Below, one piece after another: positions 21,154-28,197 of a stretch of 37,874 nucleotides of DNA. The position numbers were made by a program, and so were the translations under genes. Origin of the DNA: Pseudomonadota bacterium (GTDB lineage Bacteria > UBA10199 > 2-02-FULL-44-16 > JAAZCA01); NCBI GenBank assembly GCA_016927275.1, contig JAFGMW010000035.1, positions 1 to 37,874 on the forward strand. Direction: 5' to 3'. How positions within the stretch are numbered: position 1 is the stretch's first letter; every line of letters starts with the position of its first letter. The notes beneath the pieces are model-generated. The model had not been told where the DNA came from and did not search any database. It saw nothing but the letters and a program-made list of their open reading frames with translations.

Positions 21154-22637
21154 CGGCTGCGATCCTCGACATCGCACACGCGTGGTTCCCCGGCGCGGCG
21201 CTTCCGCTGGCGGTGCTCGCGATCGCCGCGGCCGCGGCACTGATCTCCTCCGCGGCGACCAGGGGCGCGGGCCGATGGGTCGACGCCGGGATCTCCGTCG
21301 CCGGGCTTCTGGCGGCCGCTGCGCTCGCATGGCGGACCTGGCCGGAGGCCGGGACCGCCGGGGCGGCGATCCTGATCACCGACCGGCTCGGGCTGGCCGG
21401 CATGATCGTGGTGCTTGCTTCGGCGGCCTGCTCGGCGCTCATATCGAGCCCTTATCTCGGGCACCGCGAGCGGACGGGGATCGGATTTTACGGCCTGCTG
21501 ATGCTCTCAGCCTTCGGCATGGCGGCGCTGTGCTTCGCAGGCGACCTCATCGCCATCCTCATCGCCATGGAGACCGCGTCGATCTCCCTCTCGGCGATGG
21601 CCGGCTACGCGCGCACCCGGCCGCAGTCGGTCGAGGCCTCGCTCAAGATGTTCATGATGTCCGCGTTCTCGACCGCGTTCTACTGCATGGGGCTGGCTTT
21701 CATATTCGGCAGCCTGGGCAGCACGTCGCTCGCGACCATCGCGGAGAGGTTCGAGTACGTCCTCTCCGGCGAGGGGAGGGGGATGTTCCTCTTCGGGCTC
21801 GCGATGGTGTTCTCGGGCCTTTCGCTCAAGGTCTCCGCTGCGCCGTTCCACTCCTGGGCGCCGGACGTGCTCGAGGGGTCGCCCATGCCCGTGTCGCTCT
21901 TCATCGCCACATCGGCCAAGGCAGCGGGCCTCGTCGCGCTCCTTCGCATCGCCATGGCTATTGCGGCCCCCGGCGGCGCGCTCTGGCACGGGCTCGCCTC
22001 CGCGGTCGCGGCAGTCACGATCCTGTGGGGGGCGCTGGCCGCGATGCGACAGGAGAATCTCAAGCGGATGCTGGCCTATCTCTCGGTCGCAGCCGGCGGG
22101 TTCATGCTGGCTGCGCTCCCTTCGCTGGCCCTTTCCCACGCGCCAATGGCGCGCGCCCTCCTCATGAACCTCGTGGCCTACTGCGTCTCGATGGTGGGCG
22201 CGTTCGCGGCGCTGGCCGCCCTGGCGCCGGGCGATGGGCTGGACTCGAGACGCCTGTGCGGGCTCTCCAGGCGCAGGCCCTGGGCCGCGGCCGCGATGTC
22301 GCTGTTTCTTCTCTCGCTCGCCGGCGCGCCTCCCACTCTGGGGTTTGCCGGGAGGTTCTATCTCGTGATGGAGGTTGCGCGCGCGGGCGACATAATGCTC
22401 GCGGCGGTGGTGTCGCTCGGCACGGCGATCATGTTCATCTGCGTCTTGAGGCCCATAGTCTCGATGTACATGAGGGAGGCCGGGGCGGCGCCCGCCCTTG
22501 AGGGGCAAGAGGCGGCAGGCGGGGGGTCGAACGTGCTCACCGGCGTCATGGCCGCAGCGGCGCTGGCGGTATCGGCCTTCGGCCTCTTTCCGCAGGACCT
22601 GATGGCCTTCGTCTACGCCTCCTCGGCCCTTTTGTGA
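21150..22637 (+). CDS. NuoN-like antiporter subunit
   Basis: A 495-residue protein, last subunit gene of the operon. Pumping residues are retained: Glu141 in IAMETASISLSAMAGY, Lys227 in SLKVSAAPFHSWAPD, Lys257 in SAKAAGLVALLR, with LEGSPMPVS in between. Near the C-terminus GFAGRF has Arg where family members have Lys. A low-complexity cytoplasmic loop (GQEAAGGGSN) precedes the last helix. It starts with GTG at 21150 overlapping the nuoM stop. Together with NuoL it is one of only two antiporter-like subunits here with intact ionisable residues. Confidence 0.92.
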   Translation: MTAAILDIAHAWFPGAALPLAVLAIAAAAALISSAATRGAGRWVDAGISVAGLLAAAALAWRTWPEAGTAGAAILITDRLGLAGMIVVLASAACSALISSPYLGHRERTGIGFYGLLMLSAFGMAALCFAGDLIAILIAMETASISLSAMAGYARTRPQSVEASLKMFMMSAFSTAFYCMGLAFIFGSLGSTSLATIAERFEYVLSGEGRGMFLFGLAMVFSGLSLKVSAAPFHSWAPDVLEGSPMPVSLFIATSAKAAGLVALLRIAMAIAAPGGALWHGLASAVAAVTILWGALAAMRQENLKRMLAYLSVAAGGFMLAALPSLALSHAPMARALLMNLVAYCVSMVGAFAALAALAPGDGLDSRRLCGLSRRRPWAAAAMSLFLLSLAGAPPTLGFAGRFYLVMEVARAGDIMLAAVVSLGTAIMFICVLRPIVSMYMREAGAAPALEGQEAAGGGSNVLTGVMAAAALAVSAFGLFPQDLMAFVYASSALL

Positions 22638-22693
22638 GGAGGATTTTCATCTCCCTTCACTGAGCTGGACAGCCGCGGGGCCTTTGGGATACG

Positions 22694-23446
22694 ATGCCTC
22701 CCATGATAAAGCCGGGCGCCAGAGGCGGGCTCACCACCCCCACGGGGCTGGACGACTTCCTGGACGAGAAGAGCCTGCGCGGCCAGGTGGTGGGCAGCTG
22801 GGGGTTCAACGCCAACATCGACTTCACGCGCATGAGCGCTGAGCAGTCCAATGTCTGGTTCTTCGAGCAGATATTCAATTTCCTCCGCTCCTTCTTCGGG
22901 CTCGTCGTCCCGGACAACATGGAGATAAGCACCACCGGCGGGAAGAGGCAGGTGACAAGGGACAACCTCAACCAGATGACCTTCCTCGACGAGCTCATGC
23001 TCGTCATGAAGGGGCTTTCGGAGCCGATCTGGTGCATAAGGCTCAACCTCAACATCGTGGGGTTTCTCAGGACCGAATACGATCCCGACAAGCCGGTGAG
23101 GCTGCACATCCAGGAGCCGGCCAGCTTCATCGTGTGGGGTGGGCCGGACGAGACCGGGTTCCAGACCTTCTCGCTGGGATATCGGCTCTTCGCGGAGCAG
23201 AAGATGAAGGGGGAGCACACGCTCCTGTGGTCAATGAACCAGCCGCTGCTCGAGAAGGGGCTCAGGAAATGGGAGCGCCAGTCGCGCCGCAGGATCGAGG
23301 TCGTGCGCGGAAACTCCGACGACCTCCCGCTCTATCGCCACGGCTTCTCCAAGCCGGCGCCCGCCCGCCCCCGCGCGAAGCCGAAGCCCAGGGACGAGGG
23401 CCCCGTGGTCGACACCCTGCCGGATTTTGATGATTTGATGTTGTAG
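22694..23446 (+). CDS. Unknown soluble protein, 250 residues
   Basis: No family recognised. The N-terminus (MIKPGARGGLTTPTGLDDFLDEK) is followed by a mixed alpha/beta region with aromatic clusters (VWFFEQIFNFLRSFFG). A basic segment comes next (RKWERQSRRRIEVVRGN), and the tail is Pro/Lys-rich and ends in acidic DFDDLML. There is no signal peptide or membrane helix. The ATG at 22694 or the one at 22703 could be the start. It lies 56 bp after nuoN on the same strand and may belong to that transcript, which makes it a candidate accessory factor, but nothing in the sequence shows this. Confidence 0.65.
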   Translation: MPPMIKPGARGGLTTPTGLDDFLDEKSLRGQVVGSWGFNANIDFTRMSAEQSNVWFFEQIFNFLRSFFGLVVPDNMEISTTGGKRQVTRDNLNQMTFLDELMLVMKGLSEPIWCIRLNLNIVGFLRTEYDPDKPVRLHIQEPASFIVWGGPDETGFQTFSLGYRLFAEQKMKGEHTLLWSMNQPLLEKGLRKWERQSRRRIEVVRGNSDDLPLYRHGFSKPAPARPRAKPKPRDEGPVVDTLPDFDDLML

Positions 23447-23769
23447 CATTCCGCCTCATCTGACGGAGCGGAAAGTGGCGGCTTCGGGTCCTGTCTGCGG
23501 ACCACCCCCATTCGACAAATTCCAAGCACCAAATCCCAAATTCCAAATAAGCACCAAATCCCAATTATCGAATAATCGAACGCAATATTTTTGTTTAATA
23601 ATTGGAATTTCGTTTATTGGAATTTATTTGGAGTTTGGTGCTTGGGGCTTGGAATTTTATTTGTGGGGTCCCCCGCTCCGCAGCCACCCGAAGCCGGAAA
23701 TAGCCCCGCTGCGAAGAGCACCCCGACCCGCTACGTCATGTGGCACTCAGCGCCGTGGTCAATTAATAA
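23447..23769. other. Intergenic region occupied by a palindromic repeat
   Basis: About 320 bp with no credible gene between the unknown gene at 22694 and the toxin gene. Most of it is the palindromic element at 23479-23697. The remainder (23698-23769) is unremarkable and turns AT-rich toward the toxin stop codon. Confidence 0.75.
23479..23697. repeat. AT-rich dispersed palindromic repeat, copy 2
   Basis: An element of about 219 bp whose arms are imperfect inverted repeats. The left arm 23479-23530 has CGGCTTCGGGTCC, then TTCGACAAATTCCAAGCACC. The right arm 23638-23697 has GGTGCTTGG...GGAATTTTATTTG, ending in CCACCCGAAGCCGG. The AT-rich centre is built from AAATTCCAAATAAGCACCAAATCCC-type units (shown here as AAATCCCAAATTCCAAATAA). 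It is shared with the copy at 1-163. No open frame looks like a transposase, so it is a non-autonomous dispersed repeat. Confidence 0.8.
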
Positions 23770-24099
23770 TCATATTTTCAGTAATTCAACGATTCTTTCA
23801 TGGCTTTCACGCTCCTGGTCGCCCTTGAAGTACAGTTCAATGAAGACAATCTGCTTAGCCTGTTTATCATACGCATAAACGACACGAAGCGAAGTTCCTC
23901 TGAGGTATTTGCAAAATAAACGCGCTTTGATGACGTCGATGTCTCCATGTTGGCGCAATACCGTAAAGTGTTTGCTGCTGCCGAATGGGACAGCCGCGAC
24001 TACTTTTTTGAATTCGGAAAAATCTTCGGGCAGGGACCTATATTTTTTCGAAAGGTGTTTTAGATCTTTGGTGAATTTGGGAGTCTCACTAAAGTTCAT
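23770..24099 (-). CDS. RelE/HigB-like toxin of a toxin-antitoxin pair
   Basis: A 109-residue basic protein with the RelE/ParE-type pattern: F-x-x-T-P-x-F-x-K-D-L-K-H-L-x-K-K-Y at the N-terminus, a central basic strand (VIKARLFCKYLRGTSLRVVYAYD), and I-V-F-I-E-L-Y-F-K-G-D near the end. In the family such proteins inhibit translation, usually by mRNA cleavage. It overlaps the antitoxin gene by 11 bp, which indicates coupled translation. Base composition is distinctly less GC-rich than the genome, consistent with horizontal transfer. Confidence 0.78.
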   Translation of the reverse strand: MNFSETPKFTKDLKHLSKKYRSLPEDFSEFKKVVAAVPFGSSKHFTVLRQHGDIDVIKARLFCKYLRGTSLRVVYAYDKQAKQIVFIELYFKGDQERESHERIVELLKI

Positions 24100-24874
24100 C
24101 GTCGTAGCTTCTCACGGAATGCTCATAATCGCGGTAGAAGACGCTCTCGTAGCTGATCTTCTCCCCTTGTTTATGGACCTTCCAGGGCATATCCTCATGG
24201 GAATAATCGTTCAACTCCTTCGCGCTCTTGTCCGAGAGGCGGGCGAGCACATCGTCGATGTGCCTGACCTCCCTCGCAGATAGAGCGGACATGTCGGGCC
24301 CTCTCAATGGCAAGTATTTTTTCTGCTCGTACTGAAAATACGAGCTTGAAACCTGTTCGATCTCTTTCTTCTTTTTCATATCATCGACGATCTTCACGAA
24401 TTCAACAGGTGTAGGGCCAAACCGGTTTTTTATATAGGTCGCCCCGACCAACTGCTCCTCAAATTTTTCATAGTAGTCAAAATCGATGAAGTAGAGGAGC
24501 TTGTAGATCGCCGTTTCCCCGATATTTGATTTTGCCCCGACCTTCTCAAGGATATAGAGAAGGACCTCTTTGAACTTTTTCAAATTTCTCTGGGGCACGC
24601 TGATGCGGATGTCTGAAACTTTTTTCCCGGTTTTCGAGGGAGGTTCAATGACAACATTCGGAACGGATGCCTCCCTGGCCCGCAGAAAATCCGGCAAATC
24701 GACATCAAAGAGTTCAGAGAGCTTCTCCGCTTCAGAGATAGTCAATTCCCGATCATTTTTCTCGATTTGAACGTAGGTGGGTCGTGAAACGCCAATTTTT
24801 GCAGCCACATAATCCTGTGAAAAATCGGCATGTTCTCTAAGCTGTTTTAGATATGCCCCAAAATTTTTCTTCAT
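24089..24874 (-). CDS. XRE-Panacea antitoxin (DUF4065-type)
   Basis: A 261-residue protein. Residues 5-62 are an XRE-type helix-turn-helix (QLREHADFSQDYVAAKIGVSRPTYVQIE). Residues about 100-245 match the Panacea/DUF4065 (SocA-like) domain, with KLLYFIDFDYYE and GPTPVEFVKIVDDM as hallmarks. Panacea proteins with an attached HTH are known antitoxins that neutralise varied toxins, here the RelE-like protein encoded just downstream. The antitoxin gene comes first, the usual order in PanAT pairs. The helix-turn-helix probably autoregulates at the palindrome between the promoter and the start codon. Codon use is AT-richer than the flanking housekeeping genes. Confidence 0.85.
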   Translation of the reverse strand: MKKNFGAYLKQLREHADFSQDYVAAKIGVSRPTYVQIEKNDRELTISEAEKLSELFDVDLPDFLRAREASVPNVVIEPPSKTGKKVSDIRISVPQRNLKKFKEVLLYILEKVGAKSNIGETAIYKLLYFIDFDYYEKFEEQLVGATYIKNRFGPTPVEFVKIVDDMKKKKEIEQVSSSYFQYEQKKYLPLRGPDMSALSAREVRHIDDVLARLSDKSAKELNDYSHEDMPWKVHKQGEKISYESVFYRDYEHSVRSYDDEL

Positions 24875-24886
24875 GGTTCACCCCTG

Positions 24887-24898
24887 ATATCCGGATAT
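24887..24898. promoter_or_regulatory. Candidate operator of the toxin-antitoxin pair
   Basis: The perfect 12-bp palindrome ATATCCGGATAT lies between the -10 box and the antitoxin start codon, the expected site for autoregulation by the XRE domain. Two direct repeats GATATTTTACA (24929-24939 and 24953-24963), 24 bp apart, lie behind the -35 box and may be further sites. Confidence 0.5.
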
Positions 24899-24928
24899 AT
24901 TGTATACGATCAATCTGTTGGTTGTCAA
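24898..24928 (-). promoter_or_regulatory. Sigma-70-type promoter of the toxin-antitoxin pair
   Basis: On the minus strand, a consensus -35 TTGACA (24923-24928) is followed after 16 bp by TATACA (24901-24906), extended to TATACAAT, in an AT-rich region upstream of the antitoxin ATG. Confidence 0.7.
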
Positions 24929-25034
24929 GATATTTTACAATTAACTTGTTGGGATATTTTACATGTCTGCGGCGGCGGGCGGTGCGGCCAAAAACGGTCA
25001 TTAATATTTTCACTTACCTACAGCCTTTGCTTTG

Positions 25035-25207
25035 GCAGACGGAGAGGGTCGATCTACTCTTCGCAGCGTGGCTCGAGCCTGCCTGCCGGCAGGCAGGGAG
25101 GCTGGATTCAGCAGCCTATATGACCCGGCCGACGAAAGCCCCCGGCCGAGACGGCGTATGAGTCGAGGAGGGATAGCGAGAAGGGTAGATCGAACCTCTC
25201 CGTCTGC
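25035..25207. repeat. Palindromic repeat element abutting metG
   Basis: A 173-bp element with inverted ends: GCAGACGGAGAGGGTCGATC (from 25035) pairs with GATCGAACCTCTCCGTCTGC (to 25207), and the inner sequences ACTCTTCGC and GCGAGAAGGGT also pair. Inside is a perfect 20-bp palindrome CCTGCCTGCCGGCAGGCAGG at 25078-25097. The right end touches the metG stop codon, so it may act as its transcript terminator. It has no coding potential and does not fit a tRNA. Confidence 0.8.
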
Positions 25208-27160
25208 TTACTTGACCTTGGAGCCTATCTTGACGTCCTTCAGCGGCGTGAGGATGGAGACGGTGTTCTCGTCGGAGGCGGCGAGAAGCATTCCCTGCGA
25301 TTCGATGCCGCGCAGCGTGGCGGGTTTCAAGTTCGCCACGACCACGATGCGTTTGCCCACGAGCTCCTCGGGCGAGTAGTGCTTGGCGATGCCGGCCACG
25401 ATCTGGCGCTCCTCCTCGCCGAGCGTCACTTTGAGTTTTAGCAGCTTGTCCGCGCCCTCGACGCGCTCCGCCGCGATTATCTCCGCGACCCGCAGGTCCA
25501 CCTTTGCAAAGTCGGTTATCTCTATCTGTCCGCCTGCCGTCATCTTCCCCTCCCCCTTCTGCTTAACCTTAACCTCAGCCTTAGCCTCAGCCTTCTTTTC
25601 TTCCTCTATCCTCGGGAAGAGGCCGCTTGCGGCCTTTACGACGATGGCCTTTGAGAGCGCGCCGAAGCGGAGATTGTCAAAATCGACGCCCTGTGATTCA
25701 AGCGCGCCTGTCGCATCAAACCCCATGGACGCCCAGATCGCGGCCGCTGTCTTAGGCATGAACGGTCGGATCAAAATCACGGCGCTGCGGATAGCTGTCG
25801 CCACGCGCCAGAGCACTGCGTTGATCTCCGCGGCATTCCCTGCCTTGGCCATCACCCACGGCTTCATGTCGTTGATGTGCCTGTCGGCTGCGGCCATGAC
25901 CTCCCAGATCGAGGCCAGGGCCTGGTGGAACTCCACCTCCCCGCTGGCGTGATCGAGCGCCGCCGACACCCTGCCGAGCAGCGCGTCGGTCGTGTCGCGC
26001 AGCTCGCCGTGGAATGGCGAGCCTGCCGCGGGATCGATCCTGCCGTCCTGGTACCTCGTGGCCATGCCGATGGTGCGCGCGACGAGGTTGCCGACTCCGT
26101 TGGCCAGGTCGCCGTTGTAGCGCTCGATGAAGTGCTCCCACGTGAAGTCGGCGTCGCGGCCGAAGCCTCCCTCGCGCATGAGGTAGTAGCGCAGTGGGTC
26201 TGCGCCGTACTTGTCGATCACGTCCATGGGAGTGACCACGTTGCCGAGCGATTTCGACATCTTCTCGCCCTTCAGATATACGAAGCCGTGGCCGAAGATG
26301 GTCCTGGGCAGCGGGACTCCGGCGCTCATGAGCATTGCGGGCCAGATAACGCAGTGGAAGCGCGTGATGTCCTTGCCTATCACATGCATGTCGGCCGGCC
26401 ACCACCGGGCGAACTTTGCGTCGTCCCAGCCGTACCCCACTGCGGTGATGTAGTTGATGAGCGCGTCGAACCATACGTAGACGATGTGGTCCGGGTCGTC
26501 CGGCAGGGTGACGCCCCAGTCGAAGGTGGAGCGTGAGACGGAAATATCCTGCAGCCCCTCCTTGAGCAGCGAGACTATCTCGTTGCGCCTAATCTCCGGG
26601 AGGATGAAATCCGGGTTGTTCGTAATATGGTCGAGCAGCCGGTCGCGGTATTTCGACAGCGCGAAGAAGTAGTTCTCCTCGGAGAGCCACTTGGGCTTCG
26701 ACTTGTGGTTGGGACACAGCCCATCCTCGAGGTCCTTCTCGGTGAGGAACGCCTCGCACGATTCGCAGTACCATCCCTCGTAGCGGGACCTGTAGATGTC
26801 GCCCCTGTCTATGATGGCCTTGAAGAGTTTCTTCACGCCTTTTTCGTGTTTCGGGTCCGAGGTCTGGATGAATCCGTCGTACGATACGTCGAGTCTCTTC
26901 CAGATATCCTCGAAGCGCTCCCGCATCTGGTCGCAGTACTCCTTGGGCGAGAGCCCCTTCTCCTTCGCCGCCTTCCAGACGTTGACCGAGTGCTCGTCGT
27001 TGCCCATCTGGAAGCGGACCTCGCGGCCCAGCATCCTGTTCCAGCGGGCGAGCACGTCGGCGCCGATCTTCTCGTAGGCGGTCCCTATGTGAGGGAGGCT
27101 GTTTACGTAGTCGATCGCCGTGGTGATGTAGAATTTATTTCTTCTCGGGTCCTTTGGCAT
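25208..27160 (-). CDS. metG: Methionyl-tRNA synthetase with C-terminal tRNA-binding domain
   Basis: A 650-residue class I synthetase charging tRNA-Met. The HIGH motif is HIGT (24-27) and the KMSKS motif is at 300-304. The zinc knuckle region reads CESC...CPNH, so one ligand would be His. An anticodon-binding helical domain follows, then a Lys/Glu/Ala-rich linker encoded by degenerate hexamer repeats (25562-25597). The C-terminal EMAP/Trbp111-type domain begins IEITDFAKVDLRVAEI and ends in KIGSKVK. The start ATG lies within the end of ricT (26-bp overlap). Last gene of the tmk-holB-ricT-metG run. Confidence 0.96.
   Translation of the reverse strand: MPKDPRRNKFYITTAIDYVNSLPHIGTAYEKIGADVLARWNRMLGREVRFQMGNDEHSVNVWKAAKEKGLSPKEYCDQMRERFEDIWKRLDVSYDGFIQTSDPKHEKGVKKLFKAIIDRGDIYRSRYEGWYCESCEAFLTEKDLEDGLCPNHKSKPKWLSEENYFFALSKYRDRLLDHITNNPDFILPEIRRNEIVSLLKEGLQDISVSRSTFDWGVTLPDDPDHIVYVWFDALINYITAVGYGWDDAKFARWWPADMHVIGKDITRFHCVIWPAMLMSAGVPLPRTIFGHGFVYLKGEKMSKSLGNVVTPMDVIDKYGADPLRYYLMREGGFGRDADFTWEHFIERYNGDLANGVGNLVARTIGMATRYQDGRIDPAAGSPFHGELRDTTDALLGRVSAALDHASGEVEFHQALASIWEVMAAADRHINDMKPWVMAKAGNAAEINAVLWRVATAIRSAVILIRPFMPKTAAAIWASMGFDATGALESQGVDFDNLRFGALSKAIVVKAASGLFPRIEEEKKAEAKAEVKVKQKGEGKMTAGGQIEITDFAKVDLRVAEIIAAERVEGADKLLKLKVTLGEEERQIVAGIAKHYSPEELVGKRIVVVANLKPATLRGIESQGMLLAASDENTVSILTPLKDVKIGSKVK
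25562..25597. repeat. Degenerate hexamer repeat in the metG linker
   Basis: Six consecutive 6-bp units of CTTAAC / CTCAGC / CTTAGC type. Read on the minus strand they encode the alternating Lys/Glu/Ala/Val linker before the tRNA-binding domain. Confidence 0.7.
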
Positions 27161-28142
27161 TTATAGGTTCCCTGCGGCCCCTCTCCCTGCGCCTCCCGCG
27201 GCCGCCCATGCGCCTGCGTTCCTCGCCCTCCTCGCGCGCCTGCCTCGCCGCGCCTATGGCCGCCTCGCGCTCGTCCTGGGACATGGTCTGGCACTGGTCG
27301 CAGCTGATGCGCAGCTCACCGCCGCCGTAGAGCCTCACGGTGCACTCGCGCTTGAGGACGTTGTGTCCTATCACCTTTCCAGGCCCCTTGGGCGAGCGCA
27401 CCGCGGCCCCGACCTTGGGCAGCCCGTGGCGGCACTCGTCGTAGGCGGCGCTCTCGTAGTCGAGGCAGCACTTGAGCTTCCCGCACATGCCGGTGAGCTT
27501 GGCGGGATTGGGCGCGAGCCCCTGGTGCTTGGCCATGGAGATCGATATGGATTTGAACTGGCGCAGGTGCGTGGAGCAGCACGTCGTGAGCCCGCACGGC
27601 CCTATGCAGCCGATCATCCTCGACTCGTCGCGGCTGCCCACCTGGCGCATCTCGATGCGCATGCGCAGAAGGCCGGCGAGGTCCTTGACCAGGGCCCTGA
27701 AGTCCACGCGGTCCTCCGCGAAGAACACGAAGACCGCCTTCTTGCCCCCCTCGGACATCTCAACGTCCACGAGCTTCATGGGGAGCGAGCGCGATTTGAT
27801 CCGTTCGCGGCATGCCTTGAAGCACTCGAGCGCGCGTTCCCTCTGTCTCGCCGCCTCTTCCGCGTCCTCCTCGGTCAGCCTGCGGATGAGCTTTCTCGCG
27901 TTGTGCGGGAGCTCGGATTCGCGCGCCTCCCTGGGGGGCGCGGCGACGACGCCGAACGACGTCCCCTCCTCCGCCTCGACGAGCACCCTCTCGCCGCCCT
28001 TGAGGGTCGGGTCGTCGGTCAGAAAGGTGTAGATGTGCCCGGCGGTGCGGAACTTCACGCCGACCGCCAGCCTCTTCGGCGCGGCCTCTGCCTGCGCGGC
28101 CTCGGCTGCGGGCCGGCTCTCTGCGGGGGGCGTCTCCTGCAT
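27135..28142 (-). CDS. ricT: PSP1/RicT (YaaT)-family protein
   Basis: A 335-residue protein with the PSP1 C-terminal domain. Conserved cysteines lie in MIGCIGPCGLTTCCSTHL, GMCGKLKCCLDYE and the CDQC region; in the family these bind an iron-sulfur cluster, and in Bacillus the protein acts with RicA/RicF on RNase Y-dependent mRNA processing. A basic Arg/Gly-rich tail (GRGRRRERGRR) follows. The N-terminal 25 residues are Ala/Glu/Pro-rich. The ATG at 28142 has no visible Shine-Dalgarno and sits 8 bases after a hairpin/T-run, so a GTG near 28050 remains an alternative start. Its place between holB and metG is typical. Confidence 0.9.
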   Translation of the reverse strand: MQETPPAESRPAAEAAQAEAAPKRLAVGVKFRTAGHIYTFLTDDPTLKGGERVLVEAEEGTSFGVVAAPPREARESELPHNARKLIRRLTEEDAEEAARQRERALECFKACRERIKSRSLPMKLVDVEMSEGGKKAVFVFFAEDRVDFRALVKDLAGLLRMRIEMRQVGSRDESRMIGCIGPCGLTTCCSTHLRQFKSISISMAKHQGLAPNPAKLTGMCGKLKCCLDYESAAYDECRHGLPKVGAAVRSPKGPGKVIGHNVLKRECTVRLYGGGELRISCDQCQTMSQDEREAAIGAARQAREEGEERRRMGGRGRRRERGRREPINAKGPEKK

Positions 28143-28149
28143 ATTGTCG

Positions 28150-28174
28150 AAAAAAGAGCCCTGCTCGGCAGGGC
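28150..28174 (-). terminator. Terminator-like hairpin between holB and ricT
   Basis: On the minus strand a 7-bp stem GCCCTGC/GCAGGGC with a 3-base loop is followed by TCTTTTTT, which ends only about 7 bases before the ricT ATG. It could terminate tmk-holB transcription or attenuate read-through into ricT-metG. Confidence 0.65.
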
Positions 28175-28197
28175 CTCATCCTCCTTGGATCCGGCGT

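Noticed and set aside
13472-22637. Group 4 NiFe hydrogenase or formate hydrogenlyase
   Set aside because: The NuoD-like protein lacks both CxxC pairs that bind the NiFe site, and no maturation genes are nearby. The presence of L, M, N and NuoC points to the complex I branch.
25035-25207. tRNA or structured RNA gene
   Set aside because: The inverted ends and inner palindrome do not fold into a cloverleaf, and there is no T-loop GTTCRA consensus in the right place.
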